In this document: positions 23,712 to 35,159 of the stretch, in pieces
How the letters are laid out: the number at the start of each line of letters is the position of its first letter
How positions within the stretch are numbered: position 1 is the stretch's first letter
Source of the DNA: Siphonodentalium dalli
Taxonomy: Eukaryota > Mollusca > Scaphopoda > Gadilida > Siphonodentaliidae
Assembly (NCBI GenBank): GCA_032622095.1
Contig: CP136067.1
Span: forward strand, 83,044,705-83,108,704
Direction: 5' to 3'
DNA length: 64,000 nucleotides
Position numbers and translations under genes: made by a program
Notes under the pieces: model-generated
Database searches by the model: none
The model's input: the letters and a program-made list of their open reading frames with translations, nothing else
What the model was told of the DNA's origin: nothing

Positions 23712-24364
23712 CTAGCAGGGTGACCCGACTTCGTCCGGGCTGTTTCCGCTCTGCTTTCATCCGTCAAAAGGCGCGATTTGACCTTGAATTGACCATTCTG
23801 AAGGTCAAGGTCAGGTCGGGTTCACGATTTGACCCGTCCAAAACACTCCCCGGACAAAAGAACTCCTAGGTATCAAATTTCGTTGAAATCCGTCGAAAGG
23901 CGCGATTTTACCTTGAATTGACCATTTTGAAGGTCAAGGTCAGGTCGGGGTCACGATTTGACCCGTCCAAAACACTCCCCGGACAAAAGTAACCATATGT
24001 ATCAAATTTCGTCGAAATCCGTCGAAAGGCGCGATTTGACCTTGAATTGACCATTTTCGAGGTCAAGGTCAGGTCGGGGTCACGATTTGACCCGTCCAAA
24101 ATACTCCCCGGACAAAAGTCACCCTAGGTATCAAATTTCGTCGAAATCCGTCGAAATGCGCGATTTGACCTTGAATTGACCATTTTGAAGGTCAAGGTCA
24201 GGTGGGAGTCACGAGTTGACCCGTCCAAAACAATCCCCGGACAAAAGTAACCCTAGGTATCAAATTTCGTCGAAATCCGTCCAGCAGTTTTCCCGGCCAT
24301 TGCTAACAAACAAACAAACAGACAGACAAAACAAACAGACAGAAGTCCCAAAATATACAGTAGA
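23712..24364 (-). mobile_element. Solo Helitron-like element with four ~129 bp core repeats
   Basis: On the minus strand the 3' end is the hairpin GCCCGGACGAAGTCGGGT, then CACCCTG, then CTAG (23712-23715) and T. The 5' end is TCTACTGTATATTTTGGG (from 24364), followed by a TCTG/TTTG microsatellite. The core has four units starting at 23781, 23910, 24039 and 24168, an exact period of 129 bp. Each contains TCAAGGTCA (23805, 23934, 24063, 24192). 129 is 43 codons, so a 43-residue repeating frame appears. It is treated as a by-product. Confidence 0.85.
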
Positions 24365-25035
24365 CAACCATGTTTACGCTTGTAGTATTTTACAACATGT
24401 ACAAAATAGTGATATTCATAGCTAGTTTAAACATATTTTATTGTATCATGTATGTACAATTGGGATTGACGCAAAAGCTTAGATCTACCCTCTCTGCATA
24501 CGATTACAACAAATAGTGACATGTTTAAAATGTTTTGTGTGTTACCAGATCCAGGATCGATGTATGCATTCATTTTATTGGATTACTGAATATGGTCATT
24601 GGAGAGATGAGTTAGTTTATTTTAGTTGTTTTTGTGTAATATAACAGCCTGTCTCCAGTAAAAAAGCTCATATAGAACTTATTTAAAACACACTAAATAG
24701 GCCCATATGGGGATTATATGAATCTCAATTAAGCTCTACATGAACCTAAATGGGACACGATCAAATCAGTCGTATATGAGCTTATTTCAATTCGAAATAA
24801 GCTCATATATATAGTTACTATTTAATCAACTTTTTTAATCGACTCGACGTACCAGATTATCGCTCTGTATAGTGTGTTTTCACTGCGGCCCGCGCCATTC
24901 AACGAAATTGTTACATTATATTACATGTAGGAAGTGATTTGGTTTAATTGGGAAAGCGGTTTGTAGCAAATATATATTATTATATATATTATTATTGCTG
25001 ACGTTTGGAGTACATTTTAGTTGGTCAGTGGGGTG
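24365..25035. other. Unassigned sequence with a perfect 16 bp hairpin
   Basis: 24773-24788 (TATATGAGCTTATTTC) pairs perfectly with 24794-24809 around a 5-base loop. Several further GCTCATATA words lie at 24665-24780. No gene seen. Confidence 0.5.
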
Positions 25036-25155
25036 CAGGACATTTCGGCACCTCGTTTTCAGGACGTTTCGGTACCTTAGTTTTCAACACTTGGTTGTTT
25101 CGGCCTAAGCACTTGGATGTTTCGGCACTCATCGAAGACCGTTCGGCACATGGTT
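25036..25155 (-). repeat. Degenerate minisatellite of GTGCCGAAACGTCC units
   Basis: On the plus strand the words TTTCGGCACC, ACGTTTCGGTACC, TGTTTCGGCC and TGTTTCGGCACTC recur about every 22-25 bp. The same unit in the opposite strand sense occurs at 58715-58822. Confidence 0.7.
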
Positions 25156-25384
25156 TATTCTTTAATTTTTTACAATACTTCTTGTGCATCAAATCTCTAG
25201 ATACGCTCATGGGATTACTTAAATCATAAACTGAACAGTCATGTTGATAAGCGCTATCATTGACATTCGTTCATGAATCGAATCGATTAATTTTCCGACA
25301 CCCTATATTCACTTTCTGAGTTACACTGTACAGCTTCGCGTTCTTGTGAACAAATATAAACAAATTTTCATGATGGCATGCTTG

Positions 25385-25785
25385 TTAACCCTTTACCCAA
25401 CAAAAGGGCCCTGTGCCAATGCATTCTCTTATATATGCGAGTCGACCATAGGTCGCCTCGCATATATAAGAGAATGCATTGGTTTAACACATTACAAATT
25501 ATAAAATTGTTAAAGAATGTAAGAAAAAATGGTAGAAAGTGTTAAAAAAAAGATTTGTTTTAGGCCAATGCATTCTCTTATATATGCGAGGCGACCTATG
25601 GTCGACTCGCATATATAAGAGAATGCATTGGCACAGGGCATAACTGTAACTATCACAATGTGGTCAAGGAGCCGATTCCAATGATATCCATATTTGTATG
25701 GTTCTATTGAGACAGACCGAAGATATTTTAGGCTGTTGAAGCTTTATTTGGCCGGTTTTGGCCGGTTTGTTGGGTAAAGGGTTAA
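25385..25785. mobile_element. piggyBac-type MITE containing two mirror-image hairpins
   Basis: TTAA (25385-25388) and TTAA (25782-25785) flank perfect 16 bp terminal inverted repeats, CCCTTTACCCAACAAA (25389-25404) and its inverse (25766-25781). TTAA duplication with CCC-ends is the hallmark of piggyBac. Inside, 25415-25482 is a hairpin: 26 bp perfect arms from CCAATGCATTCTC, then one mismatch, then a 5 bp stem with a 3-base loop. 25564-25631 is the exact mirror copy of it, including the mismatch. Element length is 393 bp. No transposase. Confidence 0.9.
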
Positions 25786-26369
25786 TGGCACACAGCAGTT
25801 AGCTACTCGGATTCATAATGCGCGTTTTATCGACAAATATTCAACTTGAATTAAAATAAGATACTTGATAATTTGTATATGATGCCTGATCGGAGTTACG
25901 TTACGTAATAATTACCTCATAATTTATAGGTAGTCGCTTGCCGCGAAACATTGTTAATAAATCGATAGGCACCATTAGAGAGTGGATCTATTGACGCCAT
26001 TTCCATTGTGCTCATTTTCAAAAGCGTATACCCTTCTACAACGATGTGGACACCTCCGAAGAAAAATATTAATTGAATCAATATGTTATTTCTATATAGT
26101 TTGGTGGTATACAACAAGCGACGTGATGATACTTGACACAACTTTAGTTCAAGATGAATTATTTCGATTCCGCGAAGTTGTTTGCTCTCTTTGAAGTGTT
26201 GCTCAACATATCTTGTCGCCGCGCGGTGTCATGGCGTCTCGTCGCCTGATTTTACGTTTTCTCGACAACTTTCCCGTATTTTGCTCTATTCTTTTTGAAA
26301 TACTAATTCCCATATCAATCAAAAACTTATCTAATTGACTAAATTGAAACTGGTTTAGAGACATCATAT
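25786..26369. other. Unassigned sequence
   Basis: No open frame with a recognisable domain and no repeat family seen. Confidence 0.3.
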
Positions 26370-27110
26370 ATTTAACAAAGAATTCAATAACTTGAGGATA
26401 AACAAGTAGTCGGATTACTTATGTCGAAAAAAATTGTCGAGCGTTTTCGGAATGTTAAAAGCGATATGACAACGGTTTCTATACCACCAGTGTGTCTATT
26501 TTCAGAATCTACCTGTTTCCAGCTTGATATTTTAGTGGAAACAGGTTTGTGTGAGGCTTTTGGTTGTGTACCCCTCTATTTTTCCCCGTCCACCTGGTAA
26601 TAAAAACCATGCTATTACGCATAGCAAGTTCGGTAGGTGGCTTTCTTTGTTGTTGGAAATCGAAAAACAGACAGAGATCTTTCCACAAATTGCATAATTA
26701 CATATCTTAATGTGGAATTTTATCATAAAATCATCAGATGAATTGTATTTATGACTGAAATTTCAATTTTCTTTCCAAAATATTAAGGTATTGTATATAC
26801 TTAAAATCAGCTACATCACAGATAGACGAACATGGACAATCTACAAGGATATCTTGATCATATGTCACAAACAAAACTGCGATACATCGATTTTTGGTAA
26901 AGATATCGCAGAAAAGCTAACCCTACCCCCATCATCGCTGATTTCACGACAAGTCAGATTCCTTTTGTCGAAAAAAAAGGTCGCGCAATTTCGGAATGTC
27001 AAACACGACATGCGAACGGTTTATTTATCAATAGCGTGTCTACTTTCAGAGTCTACCTGTGTGCAGTTGAAATTGTATTGGAAAAAGTGTTTTTGAACTC
27101 TTTTAAGAAT
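26370..27110 (+). repeat. Diverged direct duplication of a ~150 bp open segment
   Basis: 26404-26560 and 26947-27100 align in the same reading frame. Both encode (M/L)SKK.V..FRNVK.DM.TV followed by CL.SESTC.QL. The first copy stays open to about 26599, the second to 27096. Conservation of amino acids including two cysteines hints at former coding function, but neither copy has a clear start, splice signal or known domain. Confidence 0.5.
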
Positions 27111-27122
27111 TTAAAGAGCGTT

Positions 27123-27598
27123 TACTTATTATACAAATAGTAATCCTCATAACTAACCTTCTGGTGGACTGTAACGCGTTCTCCGTCCACCCAATACATC
27201 CCCCGGCATACATGTTTCACATACTAAATTAACACCTTAGTCAACATAACAAATCACTCCCTCAAATCCTTTGCCACAAGAATAAAAATAAATTGTCAGT
27301 ATAAATAGGCAAGACATCTCTGGACACTTTCTAAGAGAGAAATAAGGAGAAATATATGTGCATTATGTGCTTGGTCTTATATATAGTAAAACACATTAAG
27401 AAGCAAGTGACACAGTGCGCGGACAAAGCTTAAACAGACTTGCATATGAATCACAATTAATGGGATAGAATAATAATGACACGACAGTGGTGTTGTCAAT
27501 TTCACCATGTCTACTACAAAATTAAAAGTAATAAATTTATATTTATGTTATGTGTGAGAACTGTGGGTTCTAACAAAAACAAAGACATTGTTGTATTA
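27123..27598. other. Unassigned sequence
   Basis: One inverse ACGCTCTTTA motif sits at 27112-27122 just before this stretch. Nothing else recognised. Confidence 0.3.
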
Positions 27599-28020
27599 TT
27601 ATATATATATATATATCTTTATTTTCCTCCATATAATGAAGAGATGTCAAATACAATCACGAAAATTATATACAATTAGAAAACATGACCACACAAAAAG
27701 TATAAATATGTCATATCTATACAAATAACAATTAGAATAATAACACAACACACGCAGCATCTATTTACATAATTTCATTCTCATGCACACCTACCATTGC
27801 ATTAGTTATAGGCATACACATAGTCCTTCTGTCTGACACGCGCATACAGACGACGTCCCCATACACGACACATGCATACATATATACATACATACATACA
27901 CACATACATACATACATTCATACATACATACTTACATACGTACATACACATACAAAACATACATCAATTCACACACACATTAAAATACTTACAAACATAT
28001 ATATATAAAACAATATATAT
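27599..28020 (-). mobile_element. 5'-truncated LINE 3' UTR (relative of the LINE at 43829-48213)
   Basis: TATATATATCTTTATTTTCCTCCATATAATGAAGAG at the left matches 43838-43873 of the full-length LINE, and AAACATG.AC.CA...AAATATGTCA...ATATA.TACAA follows in both. Read on the minus strand this is a 3' UTR ending in an AGATATATA tail. Several hundred bases of ACAT microsatellite (27880-27960) fill the middle. Coding sequence is absent. Confidence 0.6.
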
Positions 28021-28035
28021 ATATATATATATATA

Positions 28036-28944
28036 CTAGAAGGTGACCCGACTTCGTCCGGGTTGACCTTGAATTGTCTATTTTGAAGGCCAAGGTCAAG
28101 TGGGGTCACGATTTGACCCGTCCAAAACACAGTGCCCGAACAAAAGTACCCGATAAAAGTACCCGTCGAAATCCATCCGGTTTTACCCGATTTGACCTTG
28201 AATTGACCATTTTGAAGGTCAGGTGGGGTCAAACACCAACACCCCAAAAATGGTGGAAATCGGGCCAGCGGATACCGGGAAATCGGCCCAGCGGATACCG
28301 AGATACCCTATGCATCAAATTTCGTCCGTAAAAATCCGTCAGTTTAACCCGATTTGATTTCCACTCAAGTATATAAACGCGCCTCATACACACACGCTCA
28401 TTAATTATCAAGTTTCAACGTAAAGATAAATTACCATCGGTGCCCGAGATATCGCCAAGACGTCTGAAACAGTCAAATGCATCGGTCGGTTAAGCGTTAA
28501 CGTGATCTAACGTTATGACCTCTAACGACGTCATAGAAGTTACGCATTGTTTTTATCCTGATGGAAGATAGTACCACTTCTTCTTGATAATTGAGGCAGA
28601 TAACTAAAACGGATACATACGCATTATATATCGTTGGAAAGAGGAAACACGAAAGATTCTCACAGTGTCATTATTATGACTGGCATTTTATTATTCGCGC
28701 TGTTTCGAATCGATTTGTAAGCACCGAACTCAAATGAAAGTCCCGTAACACAGCGTAAAAACAGATTTGACCTCGGCACGTGAAAAGTTGACATCGGATC
28801 TGAAAATCAATAGCCCTATGTTACTCCTGACCCGAAAATACCCCCACATACCAAGTTTCATCGAAATCGGGTCGGCCGTTTTCGAGTTCATCGATTACAC
28901 ACACACAAACACACAAACAAACAGATCTTCCAAAATATATAATA
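28036..28944 (-). mobile_element. Helitron-like array unit 1
   Basis: Minus-strand unit. The 3' hairpin GCCCGGACGAAGTCGGGT (one change here) + CACCTT + CTAG lies at the left edge, against a TA repeat. It holds 129-type core repeats, a doubled CCAGCGGATACCGGGAAATC block, a middle module containing AGTATATAAACGCGCC (plus strand) and ACGACGTCATAGAAGTTACG, and an AC microsatellite near the 5' end. The terminal sequence before the next unit is AGATCTTCCAAAATATATAA. The same order recurs in units 3, 13 and 14. Confidence 0.85.
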
Positions 28945-29625
28945 CTAGAAGGTGACCCGACTTCGTCCGGGCTATTCAAAAACCAAATTTCAAGTCGATA
29001 GCTCCACCCGTTTCCTAGATCTGGTCTGCGCATGCGCGAAGCTGGTGTCGCACGTGCTCGGCGACCCGATAAAATTCGTATCCGGGGCAAGATACATTCA
29101 CATACCAAATTTCAAGTCGATAGCTACACCCGTTTCCGAGATATATAGCCCAATGTCATTTGCGGATACCTCGGCCGGTGATGAGTTAACGCGACACAGT
29201 CAAATGCATCGGCAGGGTGAGAGTTAACGTAATCTAACTTTATGACCTCTGACGACGTCATAGAAATTACGCATTGATTTTATCCCGATAAAAGCATCGG
29301 ACCACTTGTACCTAATAATTGAGGCAGATAACTAAAACGGATACATACATATTATATATCGTTGGAAAGAGGACACGCCACAGATTCTAACCGTGCAAAT
29401 TATATGACTGGCAATTTATTATTCGCGCTATATCGAATCGATTTGTGAGCACCGAACTGAAATATATTAGCGCAAAAACGGCGTAAAAACAGATTTGACC
29501 TCCGCACGTGAAAAGTTGACCTCGCACGGACAAATAAATATGCCTATGTTCGTCTCCGGCCGAAAACACATCCAAATACCAAATTTCATCGAAATTGGCT
29601 TAGTCGTTTTTGAGTCCATCGATTT

Positions 29626-29661
<36 letters not shown>

Positions 29662-29692
29662 AACACACAGATCTTTCAAAATATATAATAGA
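28945..29692 (-). mobile_element. Helitron-like array unit 2
   Basis: The same 3' hairpin (CTAG at 28945-28948) is joined here to the 122-type core (AAGTCGATAGCTCCACCCG, TCTGCGCATGCGCGAAG), then the ACGTCATAGAA module. The AC microsatellite spans 29631-29656. The 5' end reads TCTATTATATATTTTGAAAG on the minus strand and abuts CTAG of unit 3. Confidence 0.85.
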
Positions 29693-30928
29693 CTAGAAGG
29701 TGACCCGACTTCGTCCGGGCTTTGACCTTGAATTGTCTATTTTGAAGGCCAAGGTCAAGTGGGGTCACGATTTGACCCGTCCAAAACACAGTGCCCGAAC
29801 AAAAGTACCCGACAAAAGTACCCGTCGAAATCCATCCGGTTTTACCCGATTTGACCTTGAATTGACAATTTTGAAGGTCAAGGTCAGGTGGACCAACACC
29901 CCAAAAATGGTGGAAATCGGCCCAGCGGATACCGGGAAATCGGCCCAGCGGATACCGAGATACCCTATGCATCAAATTTCGTCCGGAAAAATCCGCCAGT
30001 TTAACCCGATTTGATTTCCACTGAAGTATATAAACGCGCCTCATATACACACGCTCATTAATTATCAAGTTTCAACGTAAAGATAAATTACCATCGGTGC
30101 CCGAGATATCGCCAAGACGTCTGAAACAGTCAAATGCATCGGCCGGAGAAGAGTTAACGTGATCTAACTTTATGACCTCTAACGACGTCATAGAAGTTAC
30201 GCATTGTTTTTACCCTGATAGAAGATCGTACCACTTCTTCTTAATAATTGAGGCAGATAACTAAAACGGATACATACATATTATATATCGTTGGAAAGAG
30301 GAAACACGAAAGATTCTCATAGTGTCATTATTATGACTGGCATGTTATTATTCGCGCTGTTTCGAATCGATTTGTAAGCACCGAACTGAAATATATTAGC
30401 GCAAAACGGCGTAAAAACAGATTTGACCTCGGCACGTGAAAAGTTGACCTCGTGGTACCCGTCCTCCCCGTCCTAAACTTCAGAGCGGACAGTCAATTAA
30501 TCCCGTCGTGAAATCCCTCTGCATAATATTTCGAGCTCTTAGATCAATTCTGCCTTTTTAGTTGCATTTCGTCCGCATCCGTATTTCGGACGCATGGGGT
30601 CAGTCGTTTAGCCACGTCCATTGGAATCCGCATCGGACGCATGGGGTATCGTTTAGCCACGTCCATTGCAATAAAGAGCGTTAATTGTTAAAACCTCCGT
30701 ATAAGGTATAGATAAAGAGCGTTATTGCCTTAACCTCCCCGAAGTGCCTTTGCGGTGATTTGGGAGTGGATAAAGGGTGCTCAGAGCTTCTAGAAAACAC
30801 GACTACGGCGGTGTCGGTAGGATTTTACACTTACATACGAAATTTGATCTCAATCTGTACACGCGTTTTGGATTATATGAAGTACACACACACACACACA
30901 CATATACGAAGTCTCAAAATATATAGTA
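29693..30928 (-). mobile_element. Helitron-like array unit 3 (long, two different 5' modules)
   Basis: 3' hairpin of the GAAGTCGGGT class, 129-type core, CAGCGGATACC doublet and middle module as in unit 1. At 30453 it switches to a segment (30453-30928) that is almost identical to 31197-31672 of unit 4, and ends in a different 5' terminus (TACTATATATTTTGAGACTT on the minus strand). It looks like a chimera of two unit types. Confidence 0.8.
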
Positions 30929-31672
30929 CTAGCATGTTAGCCCGCCACTGGCGGCATTCGTCTCATGGCTTTGTTTCAGAAACATGACATTTTTTTAATT
31001 TAACCAAATTTCAAGTCGATAGCTCCACCCGTTTCCGACATCTGGTCTGCGCATGCGCGAAGCTGGCGTCGCACGGACTCGGCCACCCGATAAAATTTGT
31101 ATCCGGGGCAAGATACATTCACATAGCAAATTTCAAGTCGATAGCTCCACCCGTTTGCGAGATAACGCATTCTATGTTTTTCAATGAGTTAATTCATGGT
31201 ACCCGTCCTCCCCGTCCTAAACTTCAGAGCGGACAGTCAATTAATCCCGTCGTGAAATCCCTCTGCATAATATTTCGAGCTCTTAGATCAATTCTGCCTT
31301 TTTAGTTGCATTTCGTCCGCATCCGTATTTCGGACGCATGGGGTCAGTCGTTTAGCCACGTCCATTGGAATCCGCATCGGACGCATGGGGTATCGTTTAG
31401 CCACGTCCATTGCAATAAAGAGCGTTAATTGTTAAAACCTCCGTATAAGGTATAGATAAAGAGCCTTATTGCCTTAACCCCCGCCGTGCCTTTGCGGTGA
31501 TTTGGGAGTGGATAAAGGGTGCTCATAGCTTCTCGAAAACACGACTACGGCGGTGTCGGTAGGATTTTACACTTACATACGAAATTTGATCTCAATCTGT
31601 ACACGCGTTTTGGATTCTATGAAGTACACACACACACACATATATACGAAGTCTCAAAATATATAGTATAGA
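30929..31672 (-). mobile_element. Helitron-like array unit 4 (GCCAGTGGCGGG hairpin class)
   Basis: The 3' end uses a different hairpin, CCGCCAGTGGCGG, then GCTAACATG and CTAG (30929-30932). It contains one 122-type core with an NRF-1-like TGCGCATGCGCG (31048-31059), then the 476 bp segment shared with unit 3. Its 5' end carries GA at 31671-31672 before CTAG of unit 5. Confidence 0.8.
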
Positions 31673-32708
31673 CTAGAAGGTGACCCGACTTCGTCCGGGC
31701 TTTGACATTGAATTGACCATTTTGAAGGTCAAGGTCAGGTGGGGTCACGATTTGACCCGTCCAAAACACTCCCTGGAAACAATTACCACTATGGTCCACT
31801 AAGTATCAAATTTTGTCAAAATCCGTCTGGCAATTTTCCAACACCAACACCCCAAAAATGGTGGAAATTGGGCAAGCGGATACCGGGAAATCGGCCCAAG
31901 GATACCGAGATACCCTATGTATCAAATTTCGTCCGTAAAAATCCGCCAGTTTTACCCGATTTGATTTCCACTAAAGTATGTAAACGCGCCTCATATACAC
32001 ACGCTCGTTAATTATCAAGCTTCAACGTAAAGATAAATTAGCATTGTGTAGTAAATTTTAACTAATTATTTTCTCGCAGTCAAAGTTGAACAATTTCGAT
32101 GTTGTTGACATTGACGGCTTGGGGCCACCGGTAGATTCCATTTCGCAACAACGAAGTATCATTTCAGCTAAATGGATTCTTGGATGAGATTCCAGACCCG
32201 CGGGGTAAATGTAAACAGCTTGAGCCTATGCGTGGTGTGAATATACACAAAATAAATCTATCGACAATAGACCTAAGAATATTAGCTGTAACAAAATTTA
32301 TATATCAGAAATTGTAATAAATGATATATTTTGGGATAGATGCACGATTTTTAATAGCCTGCAAATTGACAATATATATTGTAAATGTTATAATTTTGGG
32401 AAAAATACACGATGCGTAATTGCATGCCTGCAAATTGCTAACGTTCGTCGACGTATGAATATAGAGTTATCCTCCCTGCATCGCAGTGCTAAATCCGGCG
32501 TGATAGCACTGCGGATCCCGAGATATGAGTTTTGAAGGTCAAGGTCACGTCGCAAGGGCAAATCAATAGGCCTATGTTAACCCCCGGCCGAAAACACCCC
32601 CACGTACCAAGTTTCATCGAATTCGGGTCGGTCGTTTTTGAGTTCATCGATTACACACACACAGACAGACACACACACACACACAGATCTTTCAAAATAT
32701 ATAATAGA
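31673..32708 (-). mobile_element. Helitron-like array unit 5
   Basis: GAAGTCGGGT-class 3' end and 129-type core, then TATGTAAACGCGCC, then a ~500 bp segment (about 32040-32520) that reappears in inverted orientation at 63250-63760, including TTGACATTGACGGCTTGGGG or a variant and ATTTTGGGATAGAT. It ends with an AC/AG microsatellite and AAATATATAATAGA. Confidence 0.8.
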
Positions 32709-33324
32709 CTAGAAGGTGACCCGACTTCGTCCGGGCTTTGACCATGAATTGTCCATTTTGAAGGTCAAGGTCAAGTGGGGTAACGATTTGACCAGTCCAA
32801 AACACTGCCCGGAAAAAAGTACCCGACAAACGTGCCCGTTGAAATACATCCGGTTTTACCCGATTTGACCTCGAATTGATCATCTTGAAGGTCAAAGTGA
32901 GGTCGGGGTCACGATATGACCCGTCCAAAACACACAGTGGACAACAGTAACCCCATGTATCAAATTTCGCCGAAATCCCATCAAAATTGGCGATTTGACC
33001 TTGAATTGACCCGATTTCAAGGTCAAGGTCACATCGCACGGGAAAATTAATATGCTTATGAGACTCCCCGTACGAATGTAACCCCACATACCAAGTTTCA
33101 TCGAAATCCCGTGATATTTGGGCGTTTGACCTTGAAATGACCCGATTTGAAGGTCAAGGTCACGTCGCACGGGCAAATCAATAGGCTATGTTAACCCCCG
33201 GCCGAAAATACCCCCACGTACCAAGTTTCATCGAAATCGGGTCGGTCGTTTTTGAGTTTATCGATTACACACACACACACAGACAGATACACACACACAC
33301 AGATCTTTCAAAATATATAATAGA
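32709..33324 (-). mobile_element. Helitron-like array unit 6
   Basis: GAAGTCGGGT-class 3' end, then four ~129-131 bp core units and no middle module. The last units carry TTTCAAGGTCAAGGTCAC, a direct repeat of AGGTCA with no spacer. AC/AG microsatellite at 33267-33300. Terminal AAATATATAATAGA. Confidence 0.85.
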
Positions 33325-34067
33325 CTAGAAGTTGACCCGACTTCGTCCGGGCTTTGACCTTGAATTGACCATTTTGAAGGTCAAAGTCAAGTGGGGTCAC
33401 GATTTGACCAGTCCAAAACACTGCCTGGACAAAAGTACCCGACAAACGTGCCCGTTGAAATCCATCCGGTTTTACCCGATTTGACCTTGAATTTATTATT
33501 TTGAAGGTCAAGGTCAGGTCGGGGTCACGATTTGACCCGTCCAAAACACTCAGTTGACAAAAGTACCCCCATGTATCAAATTTCGTCGAAATCCCATAAA
33601 AATTGGCGATTTGACCTTGAATTGACCCGATTAAAGGTCAAGGTCACGTCGCACGGGCAAATGAATATGCTTATGAGACTCCATATACGAATGTACCCAC
33701 GCATACCAAGTTTCATTGAAATCCCGTGATATTTGGGCATTTGACCCTGAAATGACCCGATTTCAAGGTCAAGGTCACGTCGTACGGACAAATTAATAGG
33801 TTTGTGCCACTCCCCGGCCGAAGATAACCACACATACCAAGTTTCATCGAAATCCCGTGATATTCGGGCGTTTGACCTTGAAATGACCCGATTTCAAGGT
33901 CAAGGCGACGTCGCACGGACACATTAATATGCCTATGTTCGTCCCCGGCCGAAAATACCCCCACATACCAAGTTTCATCGAAATCGGGTGGGCCGTTTTC
34001 GAGTTCATCGCGAACACACAGACAGACAGACAGACCGACACACAGATCTTCCAAAATATATAATAGA
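33325..34067 (-). mobile_element. Helitron-like array unit 7
   Basis: The 3' end is AACTTCTAG on the minus strand (one base differs from the usual CACCTTCTAG). Five core units of about 129-131 bp, each with AAGGTCAAGGTCA or close variants. ACAG microsatellite at 34015-34035. Terminal AAATATATAATAGA. Confidence 0.85.
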
Positions 34068-34780
34068 CTAGAAGGTGACCCGACTTCGTCCGGGCTATTC
34101 AAAAACCAAATTTCAAGTCGATAGCTCCACCCGTTTTCGAGATCTGGTCTGCGAATGCGCGAAGCTGGCGTCGCACGGGCTCGGCGACCCGATAAAATTC
34201 GTATCCGGGGCAAGATACATTCACATACCAAATTTCAAGTCGATAGCTCCACCCGTTTCCGAGATATATAGCCCAATGTCATTTGCGGATAGCTCGGCCG
34301 GTGATGAGTTAACGCGACATCTGCCGGTCAAGAGTTAACGCGATCACGTCACGATCTGTTGATGGCGTAATATATTTACGCAATGTTTTTCGATGAGCGA
34401 AGCACGGTCCTGTTCTTCCCGATAATTAAGGTAGAAACTTTAAACGTACACAGGCGTGTGATACATCATTGGAAAGATGAAGCGCCACAGATTCTAACCG
34501 TGCAAATTATATGACTGGCAATTTATTATTCGCGCTATATCGAATCGATTTGTGAGCACCGAACTGAAATATATTAGCGCAAAACGGCGTAAAAACAGAT
34601 TTGACCTCGGCACGTGAAAAGTTGAGCTCGGATCTGAAAATGAATAGGCCTATGCCACTTCCCGACAGAAAATACCCCCACATACCAAGTTTCATCGAAA
34701 TCGGGTCGGCCGTTATCGAGTCCATCGCGAACACACAGACAGACACACACACACACAGATCTTCCAAAATATATAATAGA
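34068..34780 (-). mobile_element. Helitron-like array unit 8
   Basis: GAAGTCGGGT-class 3' end with the 122-type core (its NRF-1-like word is mutated to GCGAATGCGC at about 34151). A variant middle module (GATCACGTCACGATC, 34343) precedes the standard 5' region and the ACAG/AC microsatellite. Confidence 0.85.
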
Positions 34781-35159
34781 CTAGAAGGTGACCCGACTTC
34801 GTCCGGGCTATTCAAAAACCAAATTTCAAGTCGATTGCTCCACCCGTTTCCGAGATCTCGTCTGCGCATGCGAGAAGCTGGCGTCGCACGGGCTTGGCGT
34901 CCCGATAAAATTCGTATCCGGGGCAAGATACATTCACATACCAGATTTCAAGTCGATAGCTCCACCCGTTTCCGAGATCTCGTCTGCGCATGCGCGAAGC
35001 GGGCGCCGCACGGGCTCGCCAATACGACAACGACGACCGCCTGGTCAAACTACACACACGTACCAAGTTTCGTCCCGATCGGTCGAGAATCGTAGATTTG
35101 TATTAATGACAGACAGACAGACAGACAAACAAACAGAGGTCTTCAAAATATATATGAGA
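34781..35159 (-). mobile_element. Helitron-like array unit 9 (3' class a with 5' class b)
   Basis: The 3' end is of the GAAGTCGGGT class, with two 122-type cores and no middle module. The 5' end on the minus strand is TCTCATATATATTTTGAAG then a TTTG/TCTG microsatellite, which is the 5' end used throughout the plus-strand array at 60.7-63 kb. Mixed ends in one short unit point to exchange between families. Confidence 0.85.

Noticed and set aside
23908..24099. Repeating 43-residue frame (DGSNRDPDLTLTFKMVNSR) in the 129 bp cores.
   Set aside because: The period is 43 codons, so any open unit stays open. Other array copies differ in length by one or two bases and lose the frame.
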